A DNA stretch of 64,000 nt from Parapontixanthobacter aurantiacus (GTDB lineage: Bacteria; Pseudomonadota; Alphaproteobacteria; Sphingomonadales; Sphingomonadaceae). A program made the translations under genes and the position numbers. The stretch is taken from the NCBI RefSeq assembly GCF_009827635.1, contig NZ_WTYW01000005.1, forward strand, positions 41,427 through 105,426, written 5' to 3'. This document shows, piece by piece, positions 32,894 through 42,148 of the stretch (positions are counted from its first letter, which is position 1; every line of letters starts with the position of its first letter). Below the pieces are notes generated by a model. It had not been told where the DNA came from. It saw nothing but the letters and a program-made list of their open reading frames with translations, and did not search any database.

Positions 32894-34975
32894 ATGCCCC
32901 CGATAAAACCGACCATTCGCACGATTTTGCCGCTTATCGCCTCATCAATCCTGCTGCCGCTGGCCCCCGCCGCCGCGCAGGATGACGAGCAAAGTTCCGA
33001 AACCGCAACGCCGGTCGAGCCGCAGAACGTCATTGTCGTCACAGGCGAGGGGCTGGACGAAACGCCCGCCGCTCCCGCCTATTCCTCGATCACCTTGGAA
33101 CGCGCGCAAATCATCGCCACGCCGTCCGGTCGGCTGGAAGATGTCTTGGGCGCGGTCGCCGGCTTCCAGCAATTCAGGAGGTCCGACAGCCGCTCTGCCA
33201 ATCCGACTGCGCAGGGAGCAACCTTGCGAGCACTGGGCGGCAATGCAACGAGCCGCGCGCTCGTCACGCTTGACGGCGTACCGATTGCCGACCCTTTCTT
33301 CGGTTACGTCCCCTTCAACTCCGTCGCGCCCGAGCGGCTCGGATCGATCACGGTGACCCGCGGCGGCGGGTCGGGACCGTTCGGTTCGGGCGCCTTGGCG
33401 GGAACGATCGCGCTCGAAAGTGCAGGCTATAGCGAGCTTGCACCGTTCGAAGGGCGCATCCTTGCGAACGATCGTGGTGAAACCGAAAGCAGCGCGATCC
33501 TGTCTTCTCGTCTCGGCGCAGGCTTCGTCACCGCGAGCGGACGATGGGACCGGGGCAAGGGCTTCTTCACGACGCCCGAGGATCAGCGTGTTCCCGCCTC
33601 GGCGCGAGCATCTTTCGACAACTGGTCGCTCTCTCTGCGCGGCGTCGCACCCGTCACTTCGGACATCGAATTGCAGGCCAATGCGCTGGTTTACGACGAC
33701 CGGCGAACGCTGCGTTTCGAGGGGGCAGACAGCACGAATGAAGGACAGAATGCGTCGCTGAGACTGGTGGGACGCGGCGGATGGGCGTTCGATGCGCTTG
33801 CCTATATTCAAGCACGCGACTTCTCGAACGTCGTGATCTCCTCGACCCGGTTCACGCGCGTTCTCGACCAACGGTCCACCCCATCGACGGGCATCGGGGG
33901 GAAGATCGAATTGCAACCGCCGGTCGCCGAAACGCATGTTCTCAGGATCGGGACGGATTACCGGCGCGCGAGCGGCACGCTATCGGAAGATGCCTATAGC
34001 GCGTTCAGCGGTGCGCTGACCGAACGACGGAGCGCAGGAGGTGCGACGTCCGATCTCGGGTTCTTCCTGGAAGACGACTGGACACCGCGAGCGCTCGACG
34101 GGAAACTGGTGCTGAGCGGCGGCATCCGCGCCAGCCTGACACGCGTCACGGGCGGCTTCTTCGTTCGGCGCGATCCGGCAAACGTCGTGACCGAAAGGCT
34201 CGATGCGCCCGACCGCAGCGACTGGTCCGCGACCTATCGTGCCGGCGTGCTCTACCGTGTGACCGACGCCTTCGCTTTGCGCGCTGCCGCCTATAGCGGA
34301 GAGCGCGTCCCCACACTGAACGAGTTGTACCGGCCCTTCGTCGTCTTTCCGGTGGAAACGCTCGCCAATCCCGATCTCACGAACGAGCGTCTGGAAGGGT
34401 TCGAGGTAGGCTTCGACATCGTTCCGCAAACCGGCGTCGAATTGGCACTGACCGCGTTCGACAACCGCGTCGAGGATGCGATCGCCAATGTCACGCTGGA
34501 GGAGAATCTCAGGCAGCGGCAGAACCTGCCCGCGATCGAGGCGCGTGGTCTGGAATTCGATCTCGGCATCGATCTCGGTCGGATCGCTTTCGACGGAACA
34601 CTGTCCTATACCGATGCGCAGATTGAGGGACGTGGACCGTCCCTTGCTCTCGACGGGAACAGGCCGCCACAGGTTCCCAGTTTCTCGGCGGCAGCGGCGC
34701 TGTCCTATCGTCCGGCAAAAGACTGGAACGTCGCGCTCACCCTTCGGCACGTCGCGGAGCAATTCGAGGGTGACCTCGAAACGGATCCGCTGCCCGCAGC
34801 AACGACACTCGGCATCTATGCCCATATCCCCGTCACGGATAATCTGCAACTCGTCTTCCGCGGCGAGAACTTGACGGACGAGAGAGTTGTGATGCGCAAT
34901 TCGGGGGGCTCGCTCGACCTCGGGGCGCCGCGCACCTTCTGGGTGGGTATCAGGATGGACCTCGACCGGCGCTAG
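32894..34975 (+). CDS. TonB-dependent receptor
   Basis: A complete 693-residue outer-membrane receptor. A signal peptide ends LAPAAAQ; the TonB box region is VIVVTGEG; the plug domain has RLEDVLGAVAGFQQF, RALVTLDGVPIADPFFGYVPF and ITVTRGGGSGPFGSGALAGTI; the barrel ends LGAPRTFWVGIRMDLDRR. It resembles siderophore/vitamin-type receptors in size. There is no FecI/FecR pair and no B12 riboswitch in front. Its stop overlaps the Wzy-like gene stop by 4 bp tail to tail. Confidence 0.92.
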   Translation: MPPIKPTIRTILPLIASSILLPLAPAAAQDDEQSSETATPVEPQNVIVVTGEGLDETPAAPAYSSITLERAQIIATPSGRLEDVLGAVAGFQQFRRSDSRSANPTAQGATLRALGGNATSRALVTLDGVPIADPFFGYVPFNSVAPERLGSITVTRGGGSGPFGSGALAGTIALESAGYSELAPFEGRILANDRGETESSAILSSRLGAGFVTASGRWDRGKGFFTTPEDQRVPASARASFDNWSLSLRGVAPVTSDIELQANALVYDDRRTLRFEGADSTNEGQNASLRLVGRGGWAFDALAYIQARDFSNVVISSTRFTRVLDQRSTPSTGIGGKIELQPPVAETHVLRIGTDYRRASGTLSEDAYSAFSGALTERRSAGGATSDLGFFLEDDWTPRALDGKLVLSGGIRASLTRVTGGFFVRRDPANVVTERLDAPDRSDWSATYRAGVLYRVTDAFALRAAAYSGERVPTLNELYRPFVVFPVETLANPDLTNERLEGFEVGFDIVPQTGVELALTAFDNRVEDAIANVTLEENLRQRQNLPAIEARGLEFDLGIDLGRIAFDGTLSYTDAQIEGRGPSLALDGNRPPQVPSFSAAAALSYRPAKDWNVALTLRHVAEQFEGDLETDPLPAATTLGIYAHIPVTDNLQLVFRGENLTDERVVMRNSGGSLDLGAPRTFWVGIRMDLDRR

Positions 34976-36375
34976 CGCTCGGCCACCATTTCGGCGAGCC
35001 GCTCCCGCCGTGCGCGCGGTGACGCTTCGGGGTCCGGTGCTGCCATGTTGATTTGGACTGTCGGGGACTGGCGCCAGCCATAGAGCCTCGCCAGCAGCAG
35101 GACGACGACCAGCGGTCCGAGATAGAACGGCACGACCCGCATGACCGAAACCAGCGCTCCGTCGCGAAAGACAACGATCGCAGTCGCGGCGACGAGGACG
35201 TAGCTCAAAAACGCGACCGGACCAGCACGTCTGACAGCCAGCCAGCGATAGGCGAGACCATAGGCGAGAGCCGTGACGAGCGACTGAATGACGATGCCGA
35301 TCCAGCCGAGCGACATCCAGCCGATGCCTGGCATCGAAACGGTGATGCCGATGGGCTTGCCGTAATCCCACAAATTGAAGAACTGCACCGGAGATCCCAC
35401 CGGCTTGTGCTTCCAAAGCGCACGCGGGACGGGTTCGGTGAAAATCTGCAGATTGTTCGCGAAGTAGTCGTAGCTGCCGGTGCGTTGCGGAACCGCGTGA
35501 ACGACATACTCGAAATACTCCATGTTCGCGAAGTCCATGTGTTCGAGGGGCTGCAGGTCGCGCAGATTGGTGAGCCTCGATTGCGGTTCGTCGACGAAGA
35601 TCTGTCGCACTGCGCTGCCGCGGTCGATCACGATGACGTTGAAAGCTAGAGCCGTCATGGCGAGCAGCGCGAAGCTGCGCGGATCGACCCAGCGGCGACC
35701 GCGTTCCAGCAGATAGAGCATGCCTATCGCCAGAACCGCATAGACGAGCGGACCGCGCGTACCGCTGCCCGACTGGAGGAGGGCGAAACCGGCGAAGAAC
35801 AGCCAGCCCCACCAGCGATAGCGGCTTTGCCACAAGACCATCACCGAGAGGGGCGCGAGGATGAGGCCCAGATCGGTGAGCCATCCAACATTGACCGTAT
35901 TGACCTGCACGCCGGTCGCCGCGTCGCGAACCATGGTGTCGAACTCGTTCGCGCGGCGCGACCAGTTGCCGATCTGCGAATAGATTGCGGCTGGGGCCAG
36001 CAGCACGGTCGTGAGCAGGACAGGCTTGGCGAACATCGCGCGTGCCGCCGCGAACCTCTCTGCAGCGACTTCCGGAACGTTTCTCCGACAGAACGCAAGA
36101 CTGGCCGTGACGAAGACGAGCATGGCCAACGTTGCTCCGACGACGACGGTCAGCTTGTCCCCGATGGAGGGGCGGAATTCGTAAAGCCGATAGACGAAAT
36201 CGAAGTCGTATAGCCAGGCGATGATCGGGCGAAAGACGAAAACGAAACCGTGAAAGGCAAGGTATAAGGTGGCCGGGTGCGCAACCGAGGCCTGTTCCTG
36301 CCGGAAATAGATGACGCAGGTCGCCAGGAAAACAAGCAACGCTGCCGCCAGGGTCGTAGGGTAGAGCGCGTCCAT
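34972..36375 (-). CDS. Wzy-like oligosaccharide polymerase
   Basis: A 467-residue membrane protein with about 11-12 helices and a large periplasmic loop in the second half (about 270-350, with MEYFEYVVHAVPQRTGSYDY). Segments such as LLQSGSGTRGPLVYAVLAIGMLY and MPGIGWMSLGWIGIVIQSLV fit O-antigen polymerase type proteins, which join repeat units at the periplasmic face. Such proteins diverge fast, so the call rests on topology, the loop and the neighbouring flippase. It reads in the same direction as the Wzx-like gene 49 bp upstream. Confidence 0.72.
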   Translation of the reverse strand: MDALYPTTLAAALLVFLATCVIYFRQEQASVAHPATLYLAFHGFVFVFRPIIAWLYDFDFVYRLYEFRPSIGDKLTVVVGATLAMLVFVTASLAFCRRNVPEVAAERFAAARAMFAKPVLLTTVLLAPAAIYSQIGNWSRRANEFDTMVRDAATGVQVNTVNVGWLTDLGLILAPLSVMVLWQSRYRWWGWLFFAGFALLQSGSGTRGPLVYAVLAIGMLYLLERGRRWVDPRSFALLAMTALAFNVIVIDRGSAVRQIFVDEPQSRLTNLRDLQPLEHMDFANMEYFEYVVHAVPQRTGSYDYFANNLQIFTEPVPRALWKHKPVGSPVQFFNLWDYGKPIGITVSMPGIGWMSLGWIGIVIQSLVTALAYGLAYRWLAVRRAGPVAFLSYVLVAATAIVVFRDGALVSVMRVVPFYLGPLVVVLLLARLYGWRQSPTVQINMAAPDPEASPRARRERLAEMVAER

Positions 36376-36424
36376 GACAATAGTGATGGTTAATCGCGCG
36401 AGCGAAGAAGGAACAGACCGCCGA

Positions 36425-37825
36425 TTAAGTTTTGCGCCGTTTCAGGCCTTTGATGAAAAGCTGCATGTCACCAAATCTTTGCCCCGAGAAAAGCGAAGCC
36501 ACGAAGGCTCCGGGCGACGTATTGGCGGCCTTGGTCGCGCTGAGGAGGGCGGGCACGAACTGGCCGAGCTCTGCTACGACGAGCAGAACGCAGACCGTGA
36601 AAAGGCTGGCTCCGCCGAAGGCCAAGGCAACCGCAATGAGGAAAGCGGTGATCGAGAAGGCCAGATAGATGCTGGCGAACGCAACGTGCCGGTTGACGGC
36701 GGACAGCAAAGCAGTGGGGCTGGCTGACAACAGGCGCAATGATGCGGCAAGACATAGCATCATTGCGACAGGTCGGTCGAATTCGGTCTTTCCGGATGTC
36801 AGCCAATCCTGAAGCATGGGGCCTGTAAGCCAGAGCAGGGCTGCGAAACCGCTCGCCGCGATGATCGTGATCGACGTCGTCGTCGCGAACAGCCGCCGCA
36901 AGAGATCGCTTCGATCGATCGGGGAACCGGCAAAATGCGCCGCCTCGTAATATTGCGAGGCGAACAGGAAGTTCGTTGCCAGATCCAAGAGCCTGACGAT
37001 GGTGCGCGTCGCGACAAAGCCTGCCAGCACAATGGGGCTGAAGGCGAAGCCAATGAGGAGCGTATAGCCCGACAGGTTGAGGGCATGTACGGCCGGAAGG
37101 GCCATGAAACCGAGCGCCGGTGGGACGATCGCGCGCCAGCTTTGCCCAACTGACGACGAACCGGCCTCGCTTCGCATGGACCGTGCGGGGCGGGCAAAGA
37201 GCCACGCGATAACGGAGAAGGCGATACGTGCTCCCAGCATGGCCAAAGCCGCTTCGACGATGGCCCCTCCCAACACGACGCAAACAGCGATCGCAATCGC
37301 CTCGGCCGCCGTTGCCGTCGCTTGTAGAACGACGTGGTCGGGATAGCGGCCCGCATTGCGCAGCGGCACTTCCATCGCCGAGAGGGGCAGGGTCGCGACG
37401 ACGTAGCCCGCGAAGATGCCGAGTGCAGTGAGCATTTCCGGCGACCAGTCGATTACGATCCCGGCGAACGGCAGGGCGAGGATCGAAGCTACTGCGAGCA
37501 ACAGGAGCAGCAGCGTCGCAGTGGCCGCCAGCACGATGCTCGACCGGAAAATCGGTCTGAAAACCGCAGGATCGCTCTTTTCCGAAAGGACGTGGTTGGA
37601 TGCGGCGGCGAAGAACACCGTCGAAACCGTCTGAAAGATCATCGGTAGGGAAAACAGCATCAGCCATCGCCCGATCATCGCCTCCGACCAGAACAGGAAA
37701 AGGAGCGGCAACAGCCCCAGCTGCGTCGCAATCCTGAGAATGAGCGAGAGAGCGTTGGCGAGCAGGCCTCGGCGGAGCCGAAGCCCGTCTCCGGATTTGT
37801 CAGGTTTGCCGGAAACGCTCGTCAT
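36425..37825 (-). CDS. Wzx-like polysaccharide flippase
   Basis: A 466-residue protein with 12 or more helices and the MATE/Wzx layout: GLLANALSLILRIATQLGLLPL at the start, then GRWLMLFSLPMIFQTVSTVFF. It would flip lipid-linked sugar units for the polymerase downstream. No repeat-unit glycosyltransferases adjoin it. The gene follows the GH3-like gene by 61 bp in the same direction. Family limits are soft in this group, but flippase is the best call. Confidence 0.78.
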   Translation of the reverse strand: MTSVSGKPDKSGDGLRLRRGLLANALSLILRIATQLGLLPLLFLFWSEAMIGRWLMLFSLPMIFQTVSTVFFAAASNHVLSEKSDPAVFRPIFRSSIVLAATATLLLLLLAVASILALPFAGIVIDWSPEMLTALGIFAGYVVATLPLSAMEVPLRNAGRYPDHVVLQATATAAEAIAIAVCVVLGGAIVEAALAMLGARIAFSVIAWLFARPARSMRSEAGSSSVGQSWRAIVPPALGFMALPAVHALNLSGYTLLIGFAFSPIVLAGFVATRTIVRLLDLATNFLFASQYYEAAHFAGSPIDRSDLLRRLFATTTSITIIAASGFAALLWLTGPMLQDWLTSGKTEFDRPVAMMLCLAASLRLLSASPTALLSAVNRHVAFASIYLAFSITAFLIAVALAFGGASLFTVCVLLVVAELGQFVPALLSATKAANTSPGAFVASLFSGQRFGDMQLFIKGLKRRKT

Positions 37826-37886
37826 GGGCGCTGCCTCTGCGCGATCAGGAGATTTGGCACAAGCGGGGATTGACGGCTTTGTCTCC

Positions 37887-39974
37887 TCAGCCCGTCAGCC
37901 TCGAAATGCTTTCCGGCTTTTCCGAGGCAAGTGCGCCTCGTTCGCTCGAACGGCTTCCGGCAAAGCGCAGCATGGCCTGGGCAAGATCGGCTGGCAGTTC
38001 GATTTCGCGGGAAATGGTTCGCTGGCTGCTCGTGCCGATCGCAATTTCGTAGCGACCCGGATCGAGCGCGAGGCGACCGTCCGCACGATAACGACCGAAC
38101 TCGCCCGCCGCGAGGTCGAACGTCATCTTGCGCATTTCGCCGGGTTCGAGAGCCACGCGGGCAAAACATTTCAGTCGGAGCGGACGGGCTTCGCCGTCGG
38201 GATTGCATGGCCTGAGATACAATTGCGCCGTCTCGGTGCCTGCCATTGTCCCGGTGTTGCGCAGGGCGAAGGACGCGATGACGCGATCCTGCGCCAGTTC
38301 CAGTGAAACGTCGCTATATGTGAAGGCGGTATAGGCGAGACCGTGTCCGAGGGGGAACAGCACCTTTTCGCGTTCGTCGCGCAAGTCAAAGGTCGTGAGC
38401 GCAACGGGCAGCTTCCCGGAGGGATTGAAGGTTCCGCAGAGGATCTCGGCAAGCGCCTCGCCGCTTGCAACGCCGAGGCGACCGGCAAAGACGATCGAGG
38501 CGACGAATGGTGCAGCCCAGCCGAGATCGGCGCGCCCGTCATTGAGGACGACGAGCACAACCTTCGGATTGGTCTTGGCAACGGCGAGCACCAATTGCTT
38601 CTCACGCCGCAGGCTGGCCGGGTCGTCCGCATCGGCGGCAATGGCGATGACGATCCGGCTGGCCCTCCCGGCGGCGTCGCAAGCGAGGCCGATCGCCATG
38701 CGGTCCGCGCGGCTGAGATTGCCCTCCCGATCCTCTTCGTCGGCCGCGCCTTGTCCAAGGCCGCGTAACTGGCGTACGAAGCATCCCTGCTTCAGCAGCC
38801 CCTCGTGCAGGGAGGTTGCGGCAACGGAGCGGGCATTGCCGCCTAACGCGAAGTGTTTGTCTTCCGCCAGCGGTCCCAGAAGCAGGATCGAGCGATCGAC
38901 AGTCGTGTCGAGCGGCAAGATCGCATCGTTGTTCTTGAGCAGCACGACGGATTTGCGTGCAATGTCGCGTGCAACTTCGCGATGGATGTCGGGCAAACCC
39001 GCGCTGCCGCTCCGCTCGCGTCGCAGATAGAGCGAAGGGTCGCGGAACAGGCCGAGATCGAACTTGGCCCCAAGAACGCGGCGTGCGGCATCCTCGATCT
39101 CGATGAGCGGAACCTGTCCGTCGCGTGCTGCCTCTGCTACGGCGGCGACCGGGAAGGTGTGAGAGCGCTCGCCATCGAACGCATCGCCGAGTGCGCGTCG
39201 CACGATCTCCGACCATTTCGACAGCACTATCGCGCCGAAATCCCAATTGACGCCAAGCGGATCGATCGGAAACTCCTGTCCCTCTTCCTTCTTTTCGAAC
39301 GTAACGCTGGCTACCCTCCCGTCGCGCGCAGCCGCGAGATAGGCAGGCAGGAAGTCGTCGATCGCTGCAGTATCTTCTCCATGCACCGAATTGCGCGCCA
39401 TGCGGCATTCGAGTGAAGCCAGCATCGTATCGGGACGAATGAGACGGTCCCCTTGAATGCCGCGAATACGGGCCGCGACGATGCGCGCGGCCAGGGTCGG
39501 CTCTTCCGCCGCCAGTTCGCGCGCGCCCCGCGCCGTGATGCTCGGCCCGAAGGCCCAGTTCGCCCCGTCTGCGGTGGCTTCGATCGTGGCGATCCGATCC
39601 ATTCGCGCAATCGTTTCCGGATCCCAGCTGGCGGCTGCTGCGAGGGAAGAGGGGAAGGCTGTCCAATGACCGCCTTCGAGGCTACAGGCAGTCAGAAGCG
39701 GCAGGCCGAGCCTGCTTCTGCCAACCGCAACATCGCTGGCTGCCGCAATGATTGGGCGCGGATCCCCCGCGACTTTCCGGTCGAGCCACAAAGTGCCGAC
39801 CTCGCCGCGTTCGAGTGCGGCGACAAGGCTATCCGAAAGGCTGTTTTTCGAGTTTTCCTTCGACAAATCGTAAATAACGAGCTGGCCGAGCAATTCCTCG
39901 ATACTCATCATCGCGACAAGATCGTCGACCAGTCTCGTGCGTTCGGCGATCAGTCGGCCTGTCCGGTCAAACAT
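37887..39974 (-). CDS. GH3-fold protein lacking the family's catalytic residues
   Basis: A 695-residue protein with the full layout of a glycoside hydrolase family 3 enzyme: TIM-barrel-type domain (about 15-300), alpha/beta sandwich (about 310-530, RKSVVLLKNNDAILPL) and fibronectin-like end (about 560-690, LRNTGTMAGTETAQLYL). However, the nucleophile segment normally VSDW reads LSKW (Lys codon at 39216-39218), the KH motif reads ECR, and the substrate Asp segment reads ACSLEGG. There is no signal peptide. It is probably a pseudoenzyme binding a glycan, or something with a new activity. ATG 39974 or GTG 39989 could start it. It is first in the wzx/wzy direction. Confidence 0.8.
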   Translation of the reverse strand: MFDRTGRLIAERTRLVDDLVAMMSIEELLGQLVIYDLSKENSKNSLSDSLVAALERGEVGTLWLDRKVAGDPRPIIAAASDVAVGRSRLGLPLLTACSLEGGHWTAFPSSLAAAASWDPETIARMDRIATIEATADGANWAFGPSITARGARELAAEEPTLAARIVAARIRGIQGDRLIRPDTMLASLECRMARNSVHGEDTAAIDDFLPAYLAAARDGRVASVTFEKKEEGQEFPIDPLGVNWDFGAIVLSKWSEIVRRALGDAFDGERSHTFPVAAVAEAARDGQVPLIEIEDAARRVLGAKFDLGLFRDPSLYLRRERSGSAGLPDIHREVARDIARKSVVLLKNNDAILPLDTTVDRSILLLGPLAEDKHFALGGNARSVAATSLHEGLLKQGCFVRQLRGLGQGAADEEDREGNLSRADRMAIGLACDAAGRASRIVIAIAADADDPASLRREKQLVLAVAKTNPKVVLVVLNDGRADLGWAAPFVASIVFAGRLGVASGEALAEILCGTFNPSGKLPVALTTFDLRDEREKVLFPLGHGLAYTAFTYSDVSLELAQDRVIASFALRNTGTMAGTETAQLYLRPCNPDGEARPLRLKCFARVALEPGEMRKMTFDLAAGEFGRYRADGRLALDPGRYEIAIGTSSQRTISREIELPADLAQAMLRFAGSRSSERGALASEKPESISRLTG

Positions 39975-40182
39975 CGCCGCGATACCCACAGTTCCTGACC
40001 GCCGGAAAAGTCATTCCGCCAGTCTGCGTCTGTGCATAGGATGAGCGGCATTCCCGCATGACGAGCTTGTTCCGGTACCTTTCGAACGCGTTTGAGAAAT
40101 GCTGAACGAAAAAGGTTAATTTTTCCTTGAACGAAGTTTCGGTCTCGTCGCCCCGAACCATGCGAGGAAAACCGATTTACAC

Positions 40183-40202
40183 ATATAAAAATATCTTTAT
40201 AT
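40183..40202. promoter_or_regulatory. Operator of the ArsR-type regulator
   Basis: A perfect inverted repeat ATATAAA-N6-TTTATAT lies 15 bp before the regulator start and overlaps likely -10 sequences (TATAAA). ArsR-family proteins bind such AT-rich dyads, so autoregulation of the regulator-metF-metH operon is expected. Confidence 0.65.
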
Positions 40203-40217
40203 CCTGGTCGCCGAACC

Positions 40218-41207
40218 ATGCTGACCGAAACGATCTTTCGCGCACTTGCCGATGCGACAAGGTTGCGCATCTTGCGCCTGCTGGGCGAAATGGAACTGGC
40301 TGTCGGCGAACTTGCGCAGGTTCTGGGCCAGAGCCAGCCGCGCGTGTCGCGTCACGTCGCCATCCTGTGCGATGCCGGACTGGCGGAGCGTCGGCGCGAG
40401 GGCAGCTGGGTTTTCCTTCGCGCGCATCCGGTCATGGAAAACCGTTCGCCCCTGCTCGATGGGGTAGCGCGGTTGCTCGTCCATGCCGAGCGCGAGGATG
40501 CCGAGTTCGGCTCTTTGTGTGAAAGCGATCGGCGCAAGCTCAATGCGATCAGGCGATCCCGCGAAGCGAGCGCCGACGCCTATTTCGAACGTCATGCCGC
40601 CGACTGGGACGAGTTGCGCAGCCTTCATTCCTCCGACAGAAAGGTCGAGCAGGCGCTGTCCGACGCTCTTCAGGAGGAGCCGATCGGTCGGCTTCTCGAT
40701 GTCGGGACCGGCACGGGCCGGATGGCGGAACTCTTCGCCCCGCGTGCGGACCATATCGTCGCGCTCGACAAGAGTCTCGAAATGCTTCGGATAGCGCGGG
40801 CCAAATTGCAGAACCTGCCGCCTGAAAAGGTCGAACTGGTCCAGGGCGATTTCGGCGATCTGCCCTTTCCGGCACAAAGCTTCGACACGGTAATGCTACA
40901 CCAGGTGCTGCATTTCGCGCAGGACCCGGCTGGCGTGCTGGCCGAGGCGGCGCGCGTATCAAGACCCGGCGGGCGGATCGTTATCGTCGATTTCGCTTCG
41001 CATGATTTTGAGGAACTGCGCGATCGCCATACGCACACCCGCCTCGGTTTTGCCGATGCCGATATGGAGCATGTGCTTGCCTCCGTGGGTTACGAGCCAC
41101 GCAGGCCCATCGCGCTCGAAGGCGGCAAGCTGGTCGTCAAGATATGGTGCGCGCGGCGCGTCGGTGCCGCCGGCGATGAAACCGTCAGGAAAGTCTTGTC
41201 ATCATGA
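40218..41207 (+). CDS. ArsR-family regulator fused to a SAM methyltransferase
   Basis: A 329-residue fusion. Residues 1-95 are a winged helix (FRALADATRLRILRLLGEM, SQPRVSRHVAILCDAGLAERR) without the metal-binding Cys motif of arsenic or zinc sensors. Residues 140-320 are a class I methyltransferase with LLDVGTGTGRMAELF, VQGDFGDLPFPAQSFDTV and LHFAQDPAGVLAEAARV. Such fusions next to metF/metH are thought to sense SAM or SAH and control methionine genes. Its stop overlaps the metF start (ATGA), so it heads the operon. A dyad operator lies just upstream. Confidence 0.88.
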   Translation: MLTETIFRALADATRLRILRLLGEMELAVGELAQVLGQSQPRVSRHVAILCDAGLAERRREGSWVFLRAHPVMENRSPLLDGVARLLVHAEREDAEFGSLCESDRRKLNAIRRSREASADAYFERHAADWDELRSLHSSDRKVEQALSDALQEEPIGRLLDVGTGTGRMAELFAPRADHIVALDKSLEMLRIARAKLQNLPPEKVELVQGDFGDLPFPAQSFDTVMLHQVLHFAQDPAGVLAEAARVSRPGGRIVIVDFASHDFEELRDRHTHTRLGFADADMEHVLASVGYEPRRPIALEGGKLVVKIWCARRVGAAGDETVRKVLSS

Positions 41208-42148
41208 TCCGTTCGCTCGACGAAATGAACGAAGCGCGCATGGCGCTCGACACCCCGCTTTTCTCTGGCCTGAAGGGCGACATTTCGGCCTCTTTCGAAT
41301 TCTTTCCGCCGAAGACGGAGAAGATGGAAGCGAAGCTGTGGGATGCGATCCAGGAACTCGTGCCGCTTGGGCCCGGCTTCGTTTCGGTGACCTATGGTGC
41401 TGGCGGTTCGACGCGAGAACGCACGCATGCGACGGTCTCGCGCATCATTCGCGAAGCACGCATTCCGGCAGCCGCCCACCTGACCTGCGTCGCGGCGAGC
41501 AAGGCTGAAATTCGCGAAGTTGCAGAGCAATACTGGCAGGAAGGCGTGCGCCACATCGTCGCGTTGCGAGGGGATAATGGCGAACCCGGTGCGGCGTTCG
41601 AACCTCATCCCGACGGCTACGCTAATGCGATGGAACTCGTCGCCGGGCTCAAGGACATCGCCGACTTCGATATTTCGGTCGCCGCCTACCCGGAAACGCA
41701 TCCCGACGCGACCTGCCCCGAAGCCGACATCGACAATCTGAAGCGCAAGCTCGATGCTGGCGCGAGCCGCGCGATAACCCAGTTCTTCTTCTCTCCGGAG
41801 ACCTTCTTTCGCTTTCGCGATGCGGCGGCGAAGCAGGGTATTGATGCGCCCATCATTCCCGGCATCCTGCCGGTCACGAATGTCGCTCAGGCGCGCAAGT
41901 TCGCCAGCCAGTGCGGCGCGAAGATCCCCGACTGGATGGACGGTCTTTTCGAGGGGCTCGATCAGCGCCCGGCGGCGCGGCAACTGGTGGCAGCCACCAT
42001 CGCTGCGGAACTGTGTCGCCGCCTCTATGCAGGCGGCGTGCGCGATTTTCATTTCTATACGCTCAATCGCGCTGACCTGACCTACGCCATCTGCCACATG
42101 CTCGGCATGCGGCCCGAAACGAACAACGTAACGGAGGTCGCGGCATGA
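41204..42148 (+). CDS. metF: Methylenetetrahydrofolate reductase
   Basis: Reduces 5,10-methylene-THF to 5-methyl-THF using FAD and NAD(P)H. The 314-residue protein has ASFEFFPPKTEKME at the N-terminus, VSVTYGAGGSTRERTH, LRGDNGEPG and ITQFFFSPETFFRF, then FHFYTLNRADLTYAI; these are the family landmarks. Both ends overlap neighbours by ATGA, tying it to the regulator and to the methionine synthase start. Product goes directly to the enzymes encoded next. Confidence 0.96.
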   Translation: MIRSLDEMNEARMALDTPLFSGLKGDISASFEFFPPKTEKMEAKLWDAIQELVPLGPGFVSVTYGAGGSTRERTHATVSRIIREARIPAAAHLTCVAASKAEIREVAEQYWQEGVRHIVALRGDNGEPGAAFEPHPDGYANAMELVAGLKDIADFDISVAAYPETHPDATCPEADIDNLKRKLDAGASRAITQFFFSPETFFRFRDAAAKQGIDAPIIPGILPVTNVAQARKFASQCGAKIPDWMDGLFEGLDQRPAARQLVAATIAAELCRRLYAGGVRDFHFYTLNRADLTYAICHMLGMRPETNNVTEVAA

